Shown one piece after another: positions 1-8,015 of a stretch of DNA of 64,000 bases; within the stretch, counting starts at the first letter, position 1; each line of letters opens with the position of its first letter. The notes below the pieces were generated by a model. That model worked only from the letters and a program-made list of their open reading frames with translations. It was not told where the DNA came from and did not search any database. The DNA is from Methanohalophilus euhalobius (lineage in GTDB: Archaea; Halobacteriota; Methanosarcinia; Methanosarcinales; Methanosarcinaceae), in the NCBI RefSeq assembly GCF_900215215.1, contig NZ_OBDR01000001.1, positions 62,001 to 126,000 of the forward strand. Direction: 5' to 3'. A program made the translations under genes and the position numbers.

Positions 1-2
1 GT

Positions 3-206
3 GAGGTTGAAACAAAAGTTATGTGTTCAATTTTTGGGATTGTGATCGGAAAGACAAATCTGCCGCTGGTTCATGAAGGGGATGCTATATATCATATCGC
101 CAGATATCCAGAAGCTGAAGAGGTTTCTAATTACATAGAATCATATCATGATGAAATTGATCCTCTTAACGATGAAATAGCAGATAAGAACAATTCTCTG
201 GCATGA
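3..206 (+). CDS. C-terminal end of a succinylglutamate desuccinylase/aspartoacylase-like protein (partial)
   Basis: The frame is open from the left edge to a TGA at 204-206, so this is the 3' end of a gene that starts outside the window. The visible 67 residues contain GIVIGKTNLPLVHEGDAIYH. This resembles the C-terminal beta-barrel segment of zinc-dependent M14 family aspartoacylase/succinylglutamate desuccinylase-like proteins (G-x-V-I-G-x-T-N-L-P-L-V-x-x-G-D-A). It is followed by an acidic tail rich in Glu and Asp. The zinc-binding and catalytic parts would lie upstream and cannot be inspected. The family call rests on one motif and is moderate; the reading of the frame as coding is firmer. 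Confidence 0.5.
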   Translation, partial: EVETKVMCSIFGIVIGKTNLPLVHEGDAIYHIARYPEAEEVSNYIESYHDEIDPLNDEIADKNNSLA

Positions 207-275
207 TTGTTTGGATCTAAAAAAGTCTATTTTCTTTTTTATCAGGTATTGATTACCGTTTTAATGGTATGTTCA

Positions 276-443
276 TCATTGAGAGAGGCCGGTCTGGGCC
301 TGCCCTTGTTAAAAAATATGTAGAAATGCATGGTGGGAGTATCTGGCTGGACAGTGAAGTTGATAAGGGTAGGTACATTTACGTTCACAGTACCTCTTGA
401 TGAATATTTTTTAGAAAATCAATTTATAACTTTCAAAATTTAG
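276..443 (+). pseudogene. Decayed C-terminal HATPase fragment of a sensor histidine kinase
   Basis: Pieces of a histidine kinase ATPase domain appear in different frames. GLGLP lies at about 289-305, VKKYVEMHGGSIWLDSEVDK at about 307-366, and the terminal strand TFTFTVPLDE in another frame from 375. The last frame ends at TAG 441-443. This is the order of the G2 box and final beta strand of HATPase_c domains, but at least two frameshifts separate the blocks and no upstream kinase domain is present. It is a remnant rather than a gene, and no promoter or ribosome site is associated with it. Confidence 0.6.
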
Positions 444-598
444 AAAGTGTATGAATTGTTATGTTGGCAGTTTGTATAGTATAAATCCAATGTCTGTGTA
501 GCAGAAGGAATAAGGATGAGATAGCTGTTTTTCTAAATGGAAAATGGTAAAACTAATACTGAAATTAAAATAGAGAAATATTTATTGCCGGGATTGGT

Positions 599-934
599 TT
601 AATTCCCTGGATGAATTGTAGGAATATTTTTCCTGTATGAGAAAAACCGACTATTGAATATTATTGGGGTGGATGCCAGTGCAATTATTATCAATGCCCA
701 TGCACAGAGTCCTATTGCTGCGTATATCGGATACTGGAACATTTCACCGAACATGGTCGGCTCGATTATGATACCAGCAGATCCCAAGGTCTGAACCATT
801 TTTAGACCTGTATTTGTAAATATGTGCCAGAAAAATATAGATGCTACCAGTAACATTCCTGCTTTTGCTGTAAGATAACATGCTGGGTGGCTTTTAAACG
901 TGCCCTTTCCAGAGGTTTTGCTTTTTTGGATCAT
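599..934 (-). CDS. Hypothetical small membrane protein, two predicted TM helices
   Basis: A 111-residue protein that I do not recognise. Residues about 24-44 and 65-90 are hydrophobic enough to be two transmembrane helices. The N-terminus is basic and rich in Lys and Ser, and the C-terminus is short and basic (about RFFSYRKN). A weak purine-rich stretch (GTGGA) lies before the ATG. The gene stands alone between a kinase remnant and an AT-rich gap. The start could be the internal Met at residue 27, which would leave only the membrane part. Coding status is plausible from its length and helix pattern but no family supports it. Confidence 0.45.
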   Translation of the reverse strand: MIQKSKTSGKGTFKSHPACYLTAKAGMLLVASIFFWHIFTNTGLKMVQTLGSAGIIIEPTMFGEMFQYPIYAAIGLCAWALIIIALASTPIIFNSRFFSYRKNIPTIHPGN

Positions 935-1561
935 GATTTTCCACGGATACTTCCTAATTATACACTAGGATTCGCATCTATATAAAAAAATCCGGATTTA
1001 TTAATTATGAACAATATTATTCATGAACAATTTAGCAAACTAACAACATATATTTTGTTATTGCTGTTATTTATCAGTTCAAATCGAATTACTATTAAAA
1101 TTTAAGTTAATTTCTATTACATGTATAATCATGGATATTTGTTCTACTATTATCTGAAGTTCACAGTACAGATATAAATTAAAGTGCTAGTTATTTGGAT
1201 TGATTGTACTGTTCCCTATTTTATCATATCATAAACTACATTGCAAATCATAAGGCTAAAAAATTATTGCTTTTCATTCCATAAATAGAGAGTGTGTCAA
1301 TGAGAATCATTAATAATAATTTAGGCTAGCCATATGGTACGATCCTTATTTCAACACGTTTGTAGTTGTAATTATTGCAGGTCCTCTATGCCACAAAATT
1401 CCTAAATAGCTGTGCCACCCACATCAATATGGGAGTTGAGGGTAGATTATGCAGATATACAAAATTACAGTATTGCACGTATTATTGGTACACTGGATTT
1501 TTGATAGGAAAACAAAGTGTAGTGTGAGAAGCACTATCCAATATAAAACTTAACTGGGAGA
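935..1561. other. AT-rich intergenic stretch with no recognised gene
   Basis: About 630 bases of AT-rich DNA between two minus-strand genes. I read both strands and found only short open frames without ribosome sites or recognisable protein motifs. No tRNA, tandem repeat or convincing hairpin was seen. The part nearest 935 would hold the promoter of the 599-934 gene. Confidence 0.4.
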
Positions 1562-1915
1562 TTATTTCTCCCAGTAAGGAGCAAATCCATATTTTGCATA
1601 GACATCCGTCAGCCATTTGCGCTCATTGGACAAAGGCCAATTATCTTTATCAAATCCTTCCGATTCTTCAAGCAGAGACCTGTCGTGATGAAATACAAAC
1701 CTGTGCTTTCCTTCTTTCAGAGATAATGCTTCCCAGGGAACTGCAAATAACTTGTCTTTGAAGGAAAGGGCTGCATAGGCAACCGTACCAAAGTCAAGGT
1801 CAATCATCAGTTCTTCTATATGGCCAATGTCTTCACCGTTTAAATCTTCTACTTTGTCTTTTTCGATTGTACTTGCTGACAAAAATTTAGGTGCACTTCC
1901 ATTCATTTTTCCCAC
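1562..1915 (-). CDS. PRC-barrel domain protein
   Basis: A 117-residue protein with a single PRC-barrel fold at about residues 10-90. The family pattern is present: KVEDLNGEDIGHIEELMID, then a YAALSF strand, then KLFAVPWEALSL. Archaeal PRC-barrel proteins are small cytoplasmic beta-barrel proteins. Some have been linked to cell division or RNA-related functions, but the role of this stand-alone copy is unknown. The C-terminus (KYGFAPYWEK) is aromatic, as in several methanogen members of the family. It is divergent from the DNA ligase gene and separated from it by about 220 bases that must contain both promoters. Confidence 0.8.
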   Translation of the reverse strand: MGKMNGSAPKFLSASTIEKDKVEDLNGEDIGHIEELMIDLDFGTVAYAALSFKDKLFAVPWEALSLKEGKHRFVFHHDRSLLEESEGFDKDNWPLSNERKWLTDVYAKYGFAPYWEK

Positions 1916-2139
1916 TCCTATTAAATGAAAGGCATGCGAACAGGATATTCTGATTTCTTATACCTGCGGTTAAACCAGAATGAAACAAATTCTTTCACCA
2001 CAGCTACAAATCAGCCCCCATACCTTCCATACATTCTTCTTTTTTGATGGTTGTTAAAAGTATCGCCTATATGGGCCATCTAAAGCTATTTCTGGTAGTA
2101 AACACAAATTTATACAGGATCTTTTAAGGTGGGGAGGGC

Positions 2140-3848
2140 ATGTAGTCATTTCGGAAACTTGTGAAACTTTATGAAAAATTAGATAATTCTACATCTCATA
2201 AGAAAATAATTGAATTGCTGGCAGAGCATTTTCAAAGACTTGAGCCGGCAGAGGTGAAAATAACCGCATATCTTGCACTGGGTACAATAGGTCCCCGTTT
2301 TGAAAAAATTGATTTGGGAATTGGAGATAAATATGGTATACAAGCCATCTCCCAGGCCTATGATGTGGATATGGAAAAAGTAGAGATTGCATTTGAGAAT
2401 CAAGGAGATCTGGGGGATGTGGCTTCTGATCTTAATGATAGACAGCGAAGTTCACTTACACTCAAGTATGTTTTTCAGCATTTTGTGCAGATAAGGGACG
2501 TTTCGGGAAAGGGTAGCCAAAAAAGAAAGATAAATCTACTCGCAGAAGTCCTGTCACAGGCCAGGCCTTTGGAATCCAGATATATTATGCGTATTGCACG
2601 GGGAAATCTGAGGCTGGGTTTTGGTGAGAAATTTCTTCTGGAAGCTCTGGCTCTGGCCTTTACAGGTAGCCGGAATAATACAGCCAAAGTGGAAGATACA
2701 TACAATATATGTACTGATATCGGTCAGCTTGGCGAGTCTCTGGCAAAGCACGGGATGAGTTCACTGGGTAAGTTTTCCATTAAGATTGGCAGGCCTGTCC
2801 AAATGATGCTAGCCAGCAGGGTAGATACTATGGAGGGGCTGAATGAGAAATTCTCTGCAACCATGGCAGCCGAGGAAAAATATGATGGAGAAAGGGTTCA
2901 GGTACATGTGGACAGAGATAATATAAAGGCGTTCTCAAGGCGGCTAACTGATATTTCTGCACAGTTTCCTGATGTCATTGAGGCTGTTCGCGAAAGTGTA
3001 AAAGCTGAAAAAGTTGTCTTAGATGGAGAAATAGTTGCCTATAGGCAAGGGGAGTTCCTTCCTTTCCAGGAGCTTATGCAGCGCAGGCGAAAGTATCATG
3101 TCAAGGAATATGTGGAAAAAATCCCTGTTGCCGTTTTTTTCTTTGATGTTATATATCTCGATGGTAAATCCCTGATGAATAGGTCTTATCCTGAAAGAAG
3201 ACAAGTTTTGGAAGAAAATCTCGTAGAGACAGAAAAAGTAAAACTTGCAGGTCGGGTTGTGAGTGCAGATTTCTCCCGGATACAGCGTTTTTTCGATGCT
3301 TGTGTGGAGAAGGGGATGGAAGGCATAATTATTAAGTCAGTAAAGGCTAAATCCACTTACAGGCCGGGAAAAAGAGGTTGGTTGTGGGTTAAGTGGAAAA
3401 AGGAATATATTGAAGACGTAAGAGAAACCTTTGACCTGGTGATTGTTGGAAGTTATCATGGTAAAGGGAGGCGCAAAGGTTCATTTGGAGCATTGTTATG
3501 TGCTGTGCTCAATAAAAGCGAAAAAAGGTATGAAACTCTGGCTAAAGTGGGTACGGGTTTCAAAGATGAAGACTTTGCGGAAATCAACGATCTTCTAGAA
3601 AAATATGCCGTTGAAAAACAACCTGTCAACATTTTGGTAGACAGTAATATGCAACCAGATAAATATATTGAACCAGCTGTTGTCATCGAAGTAATTGGTT
3701 CGGAGATTACTTCTAGTCCCTCCCATACATCAGGTCAGGAAAATTCAGGGAATGGATATGCATGAGGTTTCCACGTTTCCTTAGAATAAGGTATGACAAA
3801 GGCCCAGAGAATGCAACTACAGTTGAAGAGGTGAAACATCTGAAATGA
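2140..3848 (+). CDS. lig: ATP-dependent DNA ligase with in-frame TAG at codon 2 and a frameshift before motif VI
   Basis: An archaeal type ATP-dependent DNA ligase, which seals nicks through an enzyme-adenylate. The adenylation motif KYDGER is present (AMP-accepting Lys encoded at 2878-2880), followed by the DGEIV, MEGIIIKS and WVKWKK motifs. The continuous frame runs from GTG 2161 to TGA 3763-3765. However, the good ribosome site (ggtggggaggg) precedes ATG 2140, and the intervening codons give SFRKLVKLYEKLD. This matches the family N-terminus (F-x-x-L-x-x-x-YEKL) and is interrupted only by TAG at 2143-2145. At the 3' end a one-base loss makes TGA. The other frame continues RFPRFLRIRYDKGPENATTV (motif VI) to TGA 3846-3848, which overlaps the polX ATG. 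Read through both lesions, the protein would be about 569 residues, the usual length. It is either a recoded gene, a fresh pseudogene or a sequencing error. Confidence 0.8.
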
Positions 3849-5557
3849 TCAATCGGGAAATAGCCAAACTGCTCTATGAGATTGCGGATATATTTGAATA
3901 TAAAGAAGTAGAGTGGAAACCTCGTGCATACCGCAAAGCAGCCAGAAAAATAGGGGATATGAGGGAAGACATCTCAGGGCTCTACTCAAAAAAGGGCAGG
4001 GAAGGATTGGAAAATATTCCCGGTGTTGGGAGCCGTATTGCAGACCACATTGTTGAATATATTGAGACCGGGTCTGTGGAAGAATTTAGAAAGATAAAAA
4101 AGCAAACTCCCAGGGGTGCTAGTAATATAATAAAGATTAGAGGGCTTGGTCCTAAAAAGGCAAAAAAACTCATGGATGAACTTGACATACAATCAATACC
4201 CGATCTGAAAGAGGCAATTAAAAATCAGGAGATCCGCAAACTTGAAGGGTTTGGAAAAAAGACTGAAGAAAATCTGGATAAAGCAATTTCCCAATACGAA
4301 AAAAGCCATGAACGCATGCTTTTACCAAAAGCAATGGATTTGGCTGAAGAAATTATAGCTTATATGGAAGAAAACACTACCCTGAAAAAAATAGATTACG
4401 CTGGATCTCTGCGGCGGATGAAGGAAACGATCGGGGATATTGATATACTGGTTGTTGCTTCGGATCCTGAAGAAGTCATGGATGCCTTTGTTAATTTTGA
4501 AAATGTGGACGAGGTTGAATCCCGGGGTAAGACACGCAGTACAATAATATTGCAAAACGGCGGTCATGTAGATTTGAGAGTGGTTCCTGAAAGTAGTTAT
4601 GGAGCAGCATTACAGTATTTTACAGGTTCAAAGGATCATAACATCGAACTGAGAAATCTTGCCCTCTCGAAAGGCTATAAGCTTTCTGAATATGGATTGT
4701 TTAAAGAGGATTCCAAAAAAAAGATTGAAGGAAAAAAAGAAGATAGGATCTACGGAAAATTAGGTCTAAATTTCATTCCGCCACAACTGCGGGAAAACAG
4801 GGGAGAGCTGGAATGTGCAAAAAATACACTTCCTTCACTGGTGAAATTAGAAGATATCAGGGGTGATCTGCATGTCCATACCTCTTACAGTGACGGTACG
4901 GATAGCCTCAATTCTATGATCACACAGGCCGATAAATTGGGATATGAGTATATTGGTATCACTGATCATTCCAGATCCCGCAAGATTGCCGGTGGTTTAG
5001 GGACCGATAAGGTAAAAGATCAGTGGAAGGAAATAGATAGCCTCCGCGAGGATTTTGATATAGATATCCTGAAAGGTATTGAAGTGGATATCCTTTCTGA
5101 TGGAAGTTTGGATTGTCCGGATGACATTCTTGAGGAAATGGATATTGTCGTGGGATCTATTCATTCCGGTTATAAGTCTTCCAAAAAGAAAATGACTGAA
5201 AGGATAACTACGGCCCTGCAAAATGAATTCCTGCATGTGCTGGGACATCCTACAAGCCGCAAGATCGGTATTCGGGAAGCATATGATGTTGACCTTGACC
5301 AAATCTTCGAAACCGCGGCAGAAAACGGTAAACTTATGGAAATAAACAGCCAGCCCGAAAGGCTTGACCTTAACGACAACCTGATTTTACAGGCCAAAGA
5401 ATATGACCTCAAGTTTTGCATAAGCAGCGACAGTCATTCCTCTGCACAACTGGATTTCATGAAATACGGTATCGGACAAGCATGCCGAGGATGGCTTACA
5501 AAGGATGATATTGCGAACACCTATTCACTGAAAAAACTGAAACGATTAATTGGCTGA
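3845..5557 (+). CDS. polX: DNA polymerase X family protein with PHP domain (PolX)
   Basis: A 570-residue PolX, the usual length. Residues 1-140 hold helix-hairpin-helix repeats (IPGVGSRIADHI, IRGLGPKKAKKL). The Pol beta-like nucleotidyltransferase core follows, with GSLRRMKETIGDIDILVV around residues 186-203 supplying the metal-binding Asp pair. The C-terminal PHP metal-dependent phosphoesterase begins at about residue 340 (DLHVHTSYSDG) and continues with ITDHS, GHP and SSDSHS. The enzyme fills short gaps and removes 3' blocks in base-excision repair. The ATG overlaps the last codon of the reconstructed ligase reading frame (ATGA), so ligase and PolX form a repair operon with translational coupling. 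Confidence 0.95.
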   Translation: MINREIAKLLYEIADIFEYKEVEWKPRAYRKAARKIGDMREDISGLYSKKGREGLENIPGVGSRIADHIVEYIETGSVEEFRKIKKQTPRGASNIIKIRGLGPKKAKKLMDELDIQSIPDLKEAIKNQEIRKLEGFGKKTEENLDKAISQYEKSHERMLLPKAMDLAEEIIAYMEENTTLKKIDYAGSLRRMKETIGDIDILVVASDPEEVMDAFVNFENVDEVESRGKTRSTIILQNGGHVDLRVVPESSYGAALQYFTGSKDHNIELRNLALSKGYKLSEYGLFKEDSKKKIEGKKEDRIYGKLGLNFIPPQLRENRGELECAKNTLPSLVKLEDIRGDLHVHTSYSDGTDSLNSMITQADKLGYEYIGITDHSRSRKIAGGLGTDKVKDQWKEIDSLREDFDIDILKGIEVDILSDGSLDCPDDILEEMDIVVGSIHSGYKSSKKKMTERITTALQNEFLHVLGHPTSRKIGIREAYDVDLDQIFETAAENGKLMEINSQPERLDLNDNLILQAKEYDLKFCISSDSHSSAQLDFMKYGIGQACRGWLTKDDIANTYSLKKLKRLIG

Positions 5558-6143
5558 AAGTTCCAAAACTTTTCCAAATGCCATTTTACGGGCAGGGATG
5601 TTAGGATTATTGTTAAAGAAGGCAATGATAAAAATACATTTCAAGTCCTTCTATCAGTCAAAGTGTAAAGAGGATTTGAGAGCAAAGGGGCCTTTTCCCA
5701 ATGCTCTCAACTCATACCCCACTCCTCTTTTCAGTCGCAATCCCTATTACGACTGGTTGTGGTGAGAATTGCCTTTCCTCTCACTCCAAATTGATAAATG
5801 TGGTCTTTATATATATACAAAATGGCCAGAAATATTGTATGCAATTAGAAATTTTCAATAACATTTTAATTGATTTTTATGTATGTTTAGACTTTAATTA
5901 AAATCGACAATAGATAAATGCATATACAATATATGTCTTCGATGGGGGGTTAACGAGGCTTGTGACGGTAATTCCTTTTTCTTGTACACCCATCCCCAAT
6001 AACACTCATATTTTTCAATATATCAGGTTTTATCTTTTAAGTGCAACAGCGAGGATTAATTTCCCGACTCTTCTTATCAACTATACTATATATCAGGTTA
6101 TGTTAAATATCATATACTGATTCTTCAAACTTGGAGTGGGAAT
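5558..6143. other. Intergenic region with a strong hairpin and a possible solo CRISPR-repeat-like segment
   Basis: No convincing gene was found here; two overlapping open frames lack ribosome sites and motifs. A perfect 9-bp inverted repeat (TTGAGAGCA/TGCTCTCAA, 5676-5684 and 5702-5710) with a GC-rich loop lies 120 bases after polX. It is followed by a pyrimidine-rich stretch. The segment near 5730-5765 (CAATCCCTATTACGAC) recalls archaeal CRISPR repeat cores but occurs only once. The 6070-6110 part is TATA-rich and probably contains the promoter for the next gene. Confidence 0.4.
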
Positions 6144-6380
6144 ATGACAGAACCAGAAAAGGAAATTGAAAAGAATTATTCATACAATAAACAGGAACTT
6201 ATTGGATTTTTGGATGAGTTTAAGAACCAAATTGAGGCTGGAAAAATAGAGATCGGACAAGAATATGTTGAGATACCCGATGGCAACATGGACGTAGAAT
6301 ACGGTTTCAAAATTGAAAAAGGCCAAAAAGATATTGAAATAGAAATAAAATGGAAAAATAAAAAGATAATAGTACTTTGA
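6144..6380 (+). CDS. amphi-Trp domain-containing protein
   Basis: A 78-residue acidic protein matching the small amphi-Trp domain. An amphipathic helix (ELIGFLDEFKNQIEAGKIEI) is followed by beta strands ending in the characteristic EIEIKWKN with its conserved Trp. The domain is widespread in haloarchaea and methanogens and its function is not known. The ATG follows a purine-rich site (GGAGTGGGAAT). The gene stands alone, with its own TATA-like region near 6085-6115. Confidence 0.75.
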   Translation: MTEPEKEIEKNYSYNKQELIGFLDEFKNQIEAGKIEIGQEYVEIPDGNMDVEYGFKIEKGQKDIEIEIKWKNKKIIVL

Positions 6381-6700
6381 AAAGATTACATATAATATTA
6401 TTGTATATTGATGAACAAGGAAATAAACTACATCAGATGCTATAAATTCCTTTCATTGTGATCTGATGGTGAATAAAACAATTTTCATCCTGCATTATAC
6501 CCTACCCATCCCTATATCTATGTGATTTTTTGGGATATAAGTAGCGGAACGAGGAGTTTTGGACTTTCTTATTTATTCCCGGTATAGTTTAAGGTTTTTT
6601 GCTTTAATATTGCTTTAAAAGGTGAGTCTATTTAGTTGATCATGAAAAAAATAGTAAGATGGAAATGTTCCATCTTTGAATTATTTATAGTTTGGTTGTC
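6381..6700. other. Intergenic region between convergent genes
   Basis: A 320-base gap between two convergent genes. Apart from the hairpin and T-run listed separately at 6645-6676, it is AT-rich with no recognised coding region. A 30-codon frame at 6641-6733 overlaps the end of the uspA-like gene and lacks support. Confidence 0.4.
6645..6676 (-). terminator. Hairpin plus T-run downstream of the universal stress protein gene
   Basis: Read on the minus strand, a perfect 9-bp stem (AAGATGGAA/TTCCATCTT, 3-base loop, 6656-6676) is followed after four bases by seven T (6651-6645). It lies 24 bases beyond the stop of the minus-strand gene. Archaeal termination depends mainly on the T-tract; the stem may protect the 3' end. 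Confidence 0.55.
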
Positions 6701-7138
6701 TTATGGGACGACCATCACAGACGTTTTCGCATGACGTACGACATTTTCTGCTACACTTCCCAATAAGAGCTGGGTTAGACCTGTTGCACCCAGTGTCCCC
6801 ATTACGATGAGATCTGTATTGTTTTCCTTAGCAAAGTTTACAATCCCCTCAGAAGGGTAATCTTCAATGGTAACTGGTTCTACTTCGACTCCAGCTGCTT
6901 TACCCACTTCAACAACATAGTCAGTGGCATCCCTGCCTTCTTTTTCTAAATGGGTACGCGTTCCTTCAGCCCAGCTTTCTCCGCGAACTGCAGCAGAAAC
7001 ACCTACTGGCGGTATGACAAATAGGGCCTTGACCTTTGCATCGGTTGATTTTGCAAGATCTATACCCCAATCTACCGCATTCTTTACATTCTCAGATCCA
7101 TCAGTGGCGATTAATATGTTTTCAATTTTCTCACTCAT
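6701..7138 (-). CDS. Universal stress protein, UspA family
   Basis: A 145-residue single-domain Usp protein. It begins MSEKIENILIATDGSENV and ends with the ATP-binding signature MGTLGATGLTQLLLGSVAEN (G-2x-G-9x-G-S). The last strand is SVMVVP. This signature marks the ATP-binding subgroup of Usp proteins, which act as cytoplasmic stress-response regulators. I start at ATG 7138 rather than an upstream Met at 7192, because GGGGGTATTATA precedes 7138 with correct spacing and homology begins there. It is monocistronic and convergent with the amphi-Trp gene. Confidence 0.92.
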   Translation of the reverse strand: MSEKIENILIATDGSENVKNAVDWGIDLAKSTDAKVKALFVIPPVGVSAAVRGESWAEGTRTHLEKEGRDATDYVVEVGKAAGVEVEPVTIEDYPSEGIVNFAKENNTDLIVMGTLGATGLTQLLLGSVAENVVRHAKTSVMVVP

Positions 7139-7334
7139 TATAATACCCCCGTTTATTATACAGAGAAATAGACTTATATAGTTTATGGTCAAAACACTGA
7201 TAGAACTGTTAATATAAATTAAATATTAATATAGTATATTTTATATTTTCTTTATAGTTATAAATGAGTTTTTTCTATACACCGGATGACAATAATGTGT
7301 ATAATCCAAAATGAATTCTATGATTGGTATCCTT

Positions 7335-7752
7335 TCACAGGGTTGGTTCAATGCCTTCATCCAGCAAGACTTTTGCCGTCCATTTCGCTGCATTTCCCGT
7401 TACACTTGGGCATTTATCATCATGCCCTCCAGCTTCTTCAAAAGCTTCAAATTCTTGGGGATCCCACAGATTGTAGGACTTCCCAAATACTTCTTTTTGG
7501 ATATCATTACAGATGATACTACCATATTCATCAATGAATTCTTCTCTAACTATCCTTGATAATTTAGATGAATCCATCCAGTGAGCCTCCGCCAGCAAGG
7601 GAGTGGGACGCCTGGATCACTTCATCATCGATTCCACCAAAAATATCCTGAATTGCGGAAAGAACTGTTTGAGAGCAGTAACCATATTTTCTTTCGTACT
7701 CAAAACCTTTATCGTAAGCCCTGTCTAGAATTTCCTGCTCATTTTCGACCAT
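7335..7752 (-). pseudogene. Broken C_GCAxxG_C_C family redox protein gene
   Basis: Two pieces of one family lie in different frames. The 5' piece (7564-7752) starts MVENEQEILDRAYDKGFEYE after a GGGGGTATTTT site, contains YGYCSQTVLSAI and ends AGGGSLDGFI at TAA. The 3' piece (read from about 7575 down to 7335) contains DEYGSIICNDIQKEVFGKSY and DKCPSVTGNAAKW. Family members normally carry about 30 residues between these, including the name-giving CGAxxG motif. That stretch is deleted and the frame shifts at the join near 7575-7590. The four-cysteine redox centre cannot form. The sequence is otherwise well kept, suggesting recent loss or an assembly error. Confidence 0.7.
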
Positions 7753-8015
7753 AAAATACCCCCTTTACCAAATAATGTTGTCCTCGCTGTGGATATATAT
7801 TTTCCTTTCAGTGTTGAGTTGTTTGGTTAGTGTAACCAAATACAATTTCCAAAATGCTGGGTATTCAATAGGATAATTGTAGCATGATAAAATACCAATT
7901 CTGTAGAAATTATGTCTAAATTAACAGCCAACAAATCTTGATAATCGTGTGAATATCGAGGATTTCTACAAAGGCTAAATACAGTTCTTATAATTGAACT
8001 CAAATCACATTCGTC

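Noticed and set aside
5550-5901. Two overlapping plus-strand frames after polX
   Set aside because: No ribosome sites and no recognisable motifs; the region contains hairpins instead.
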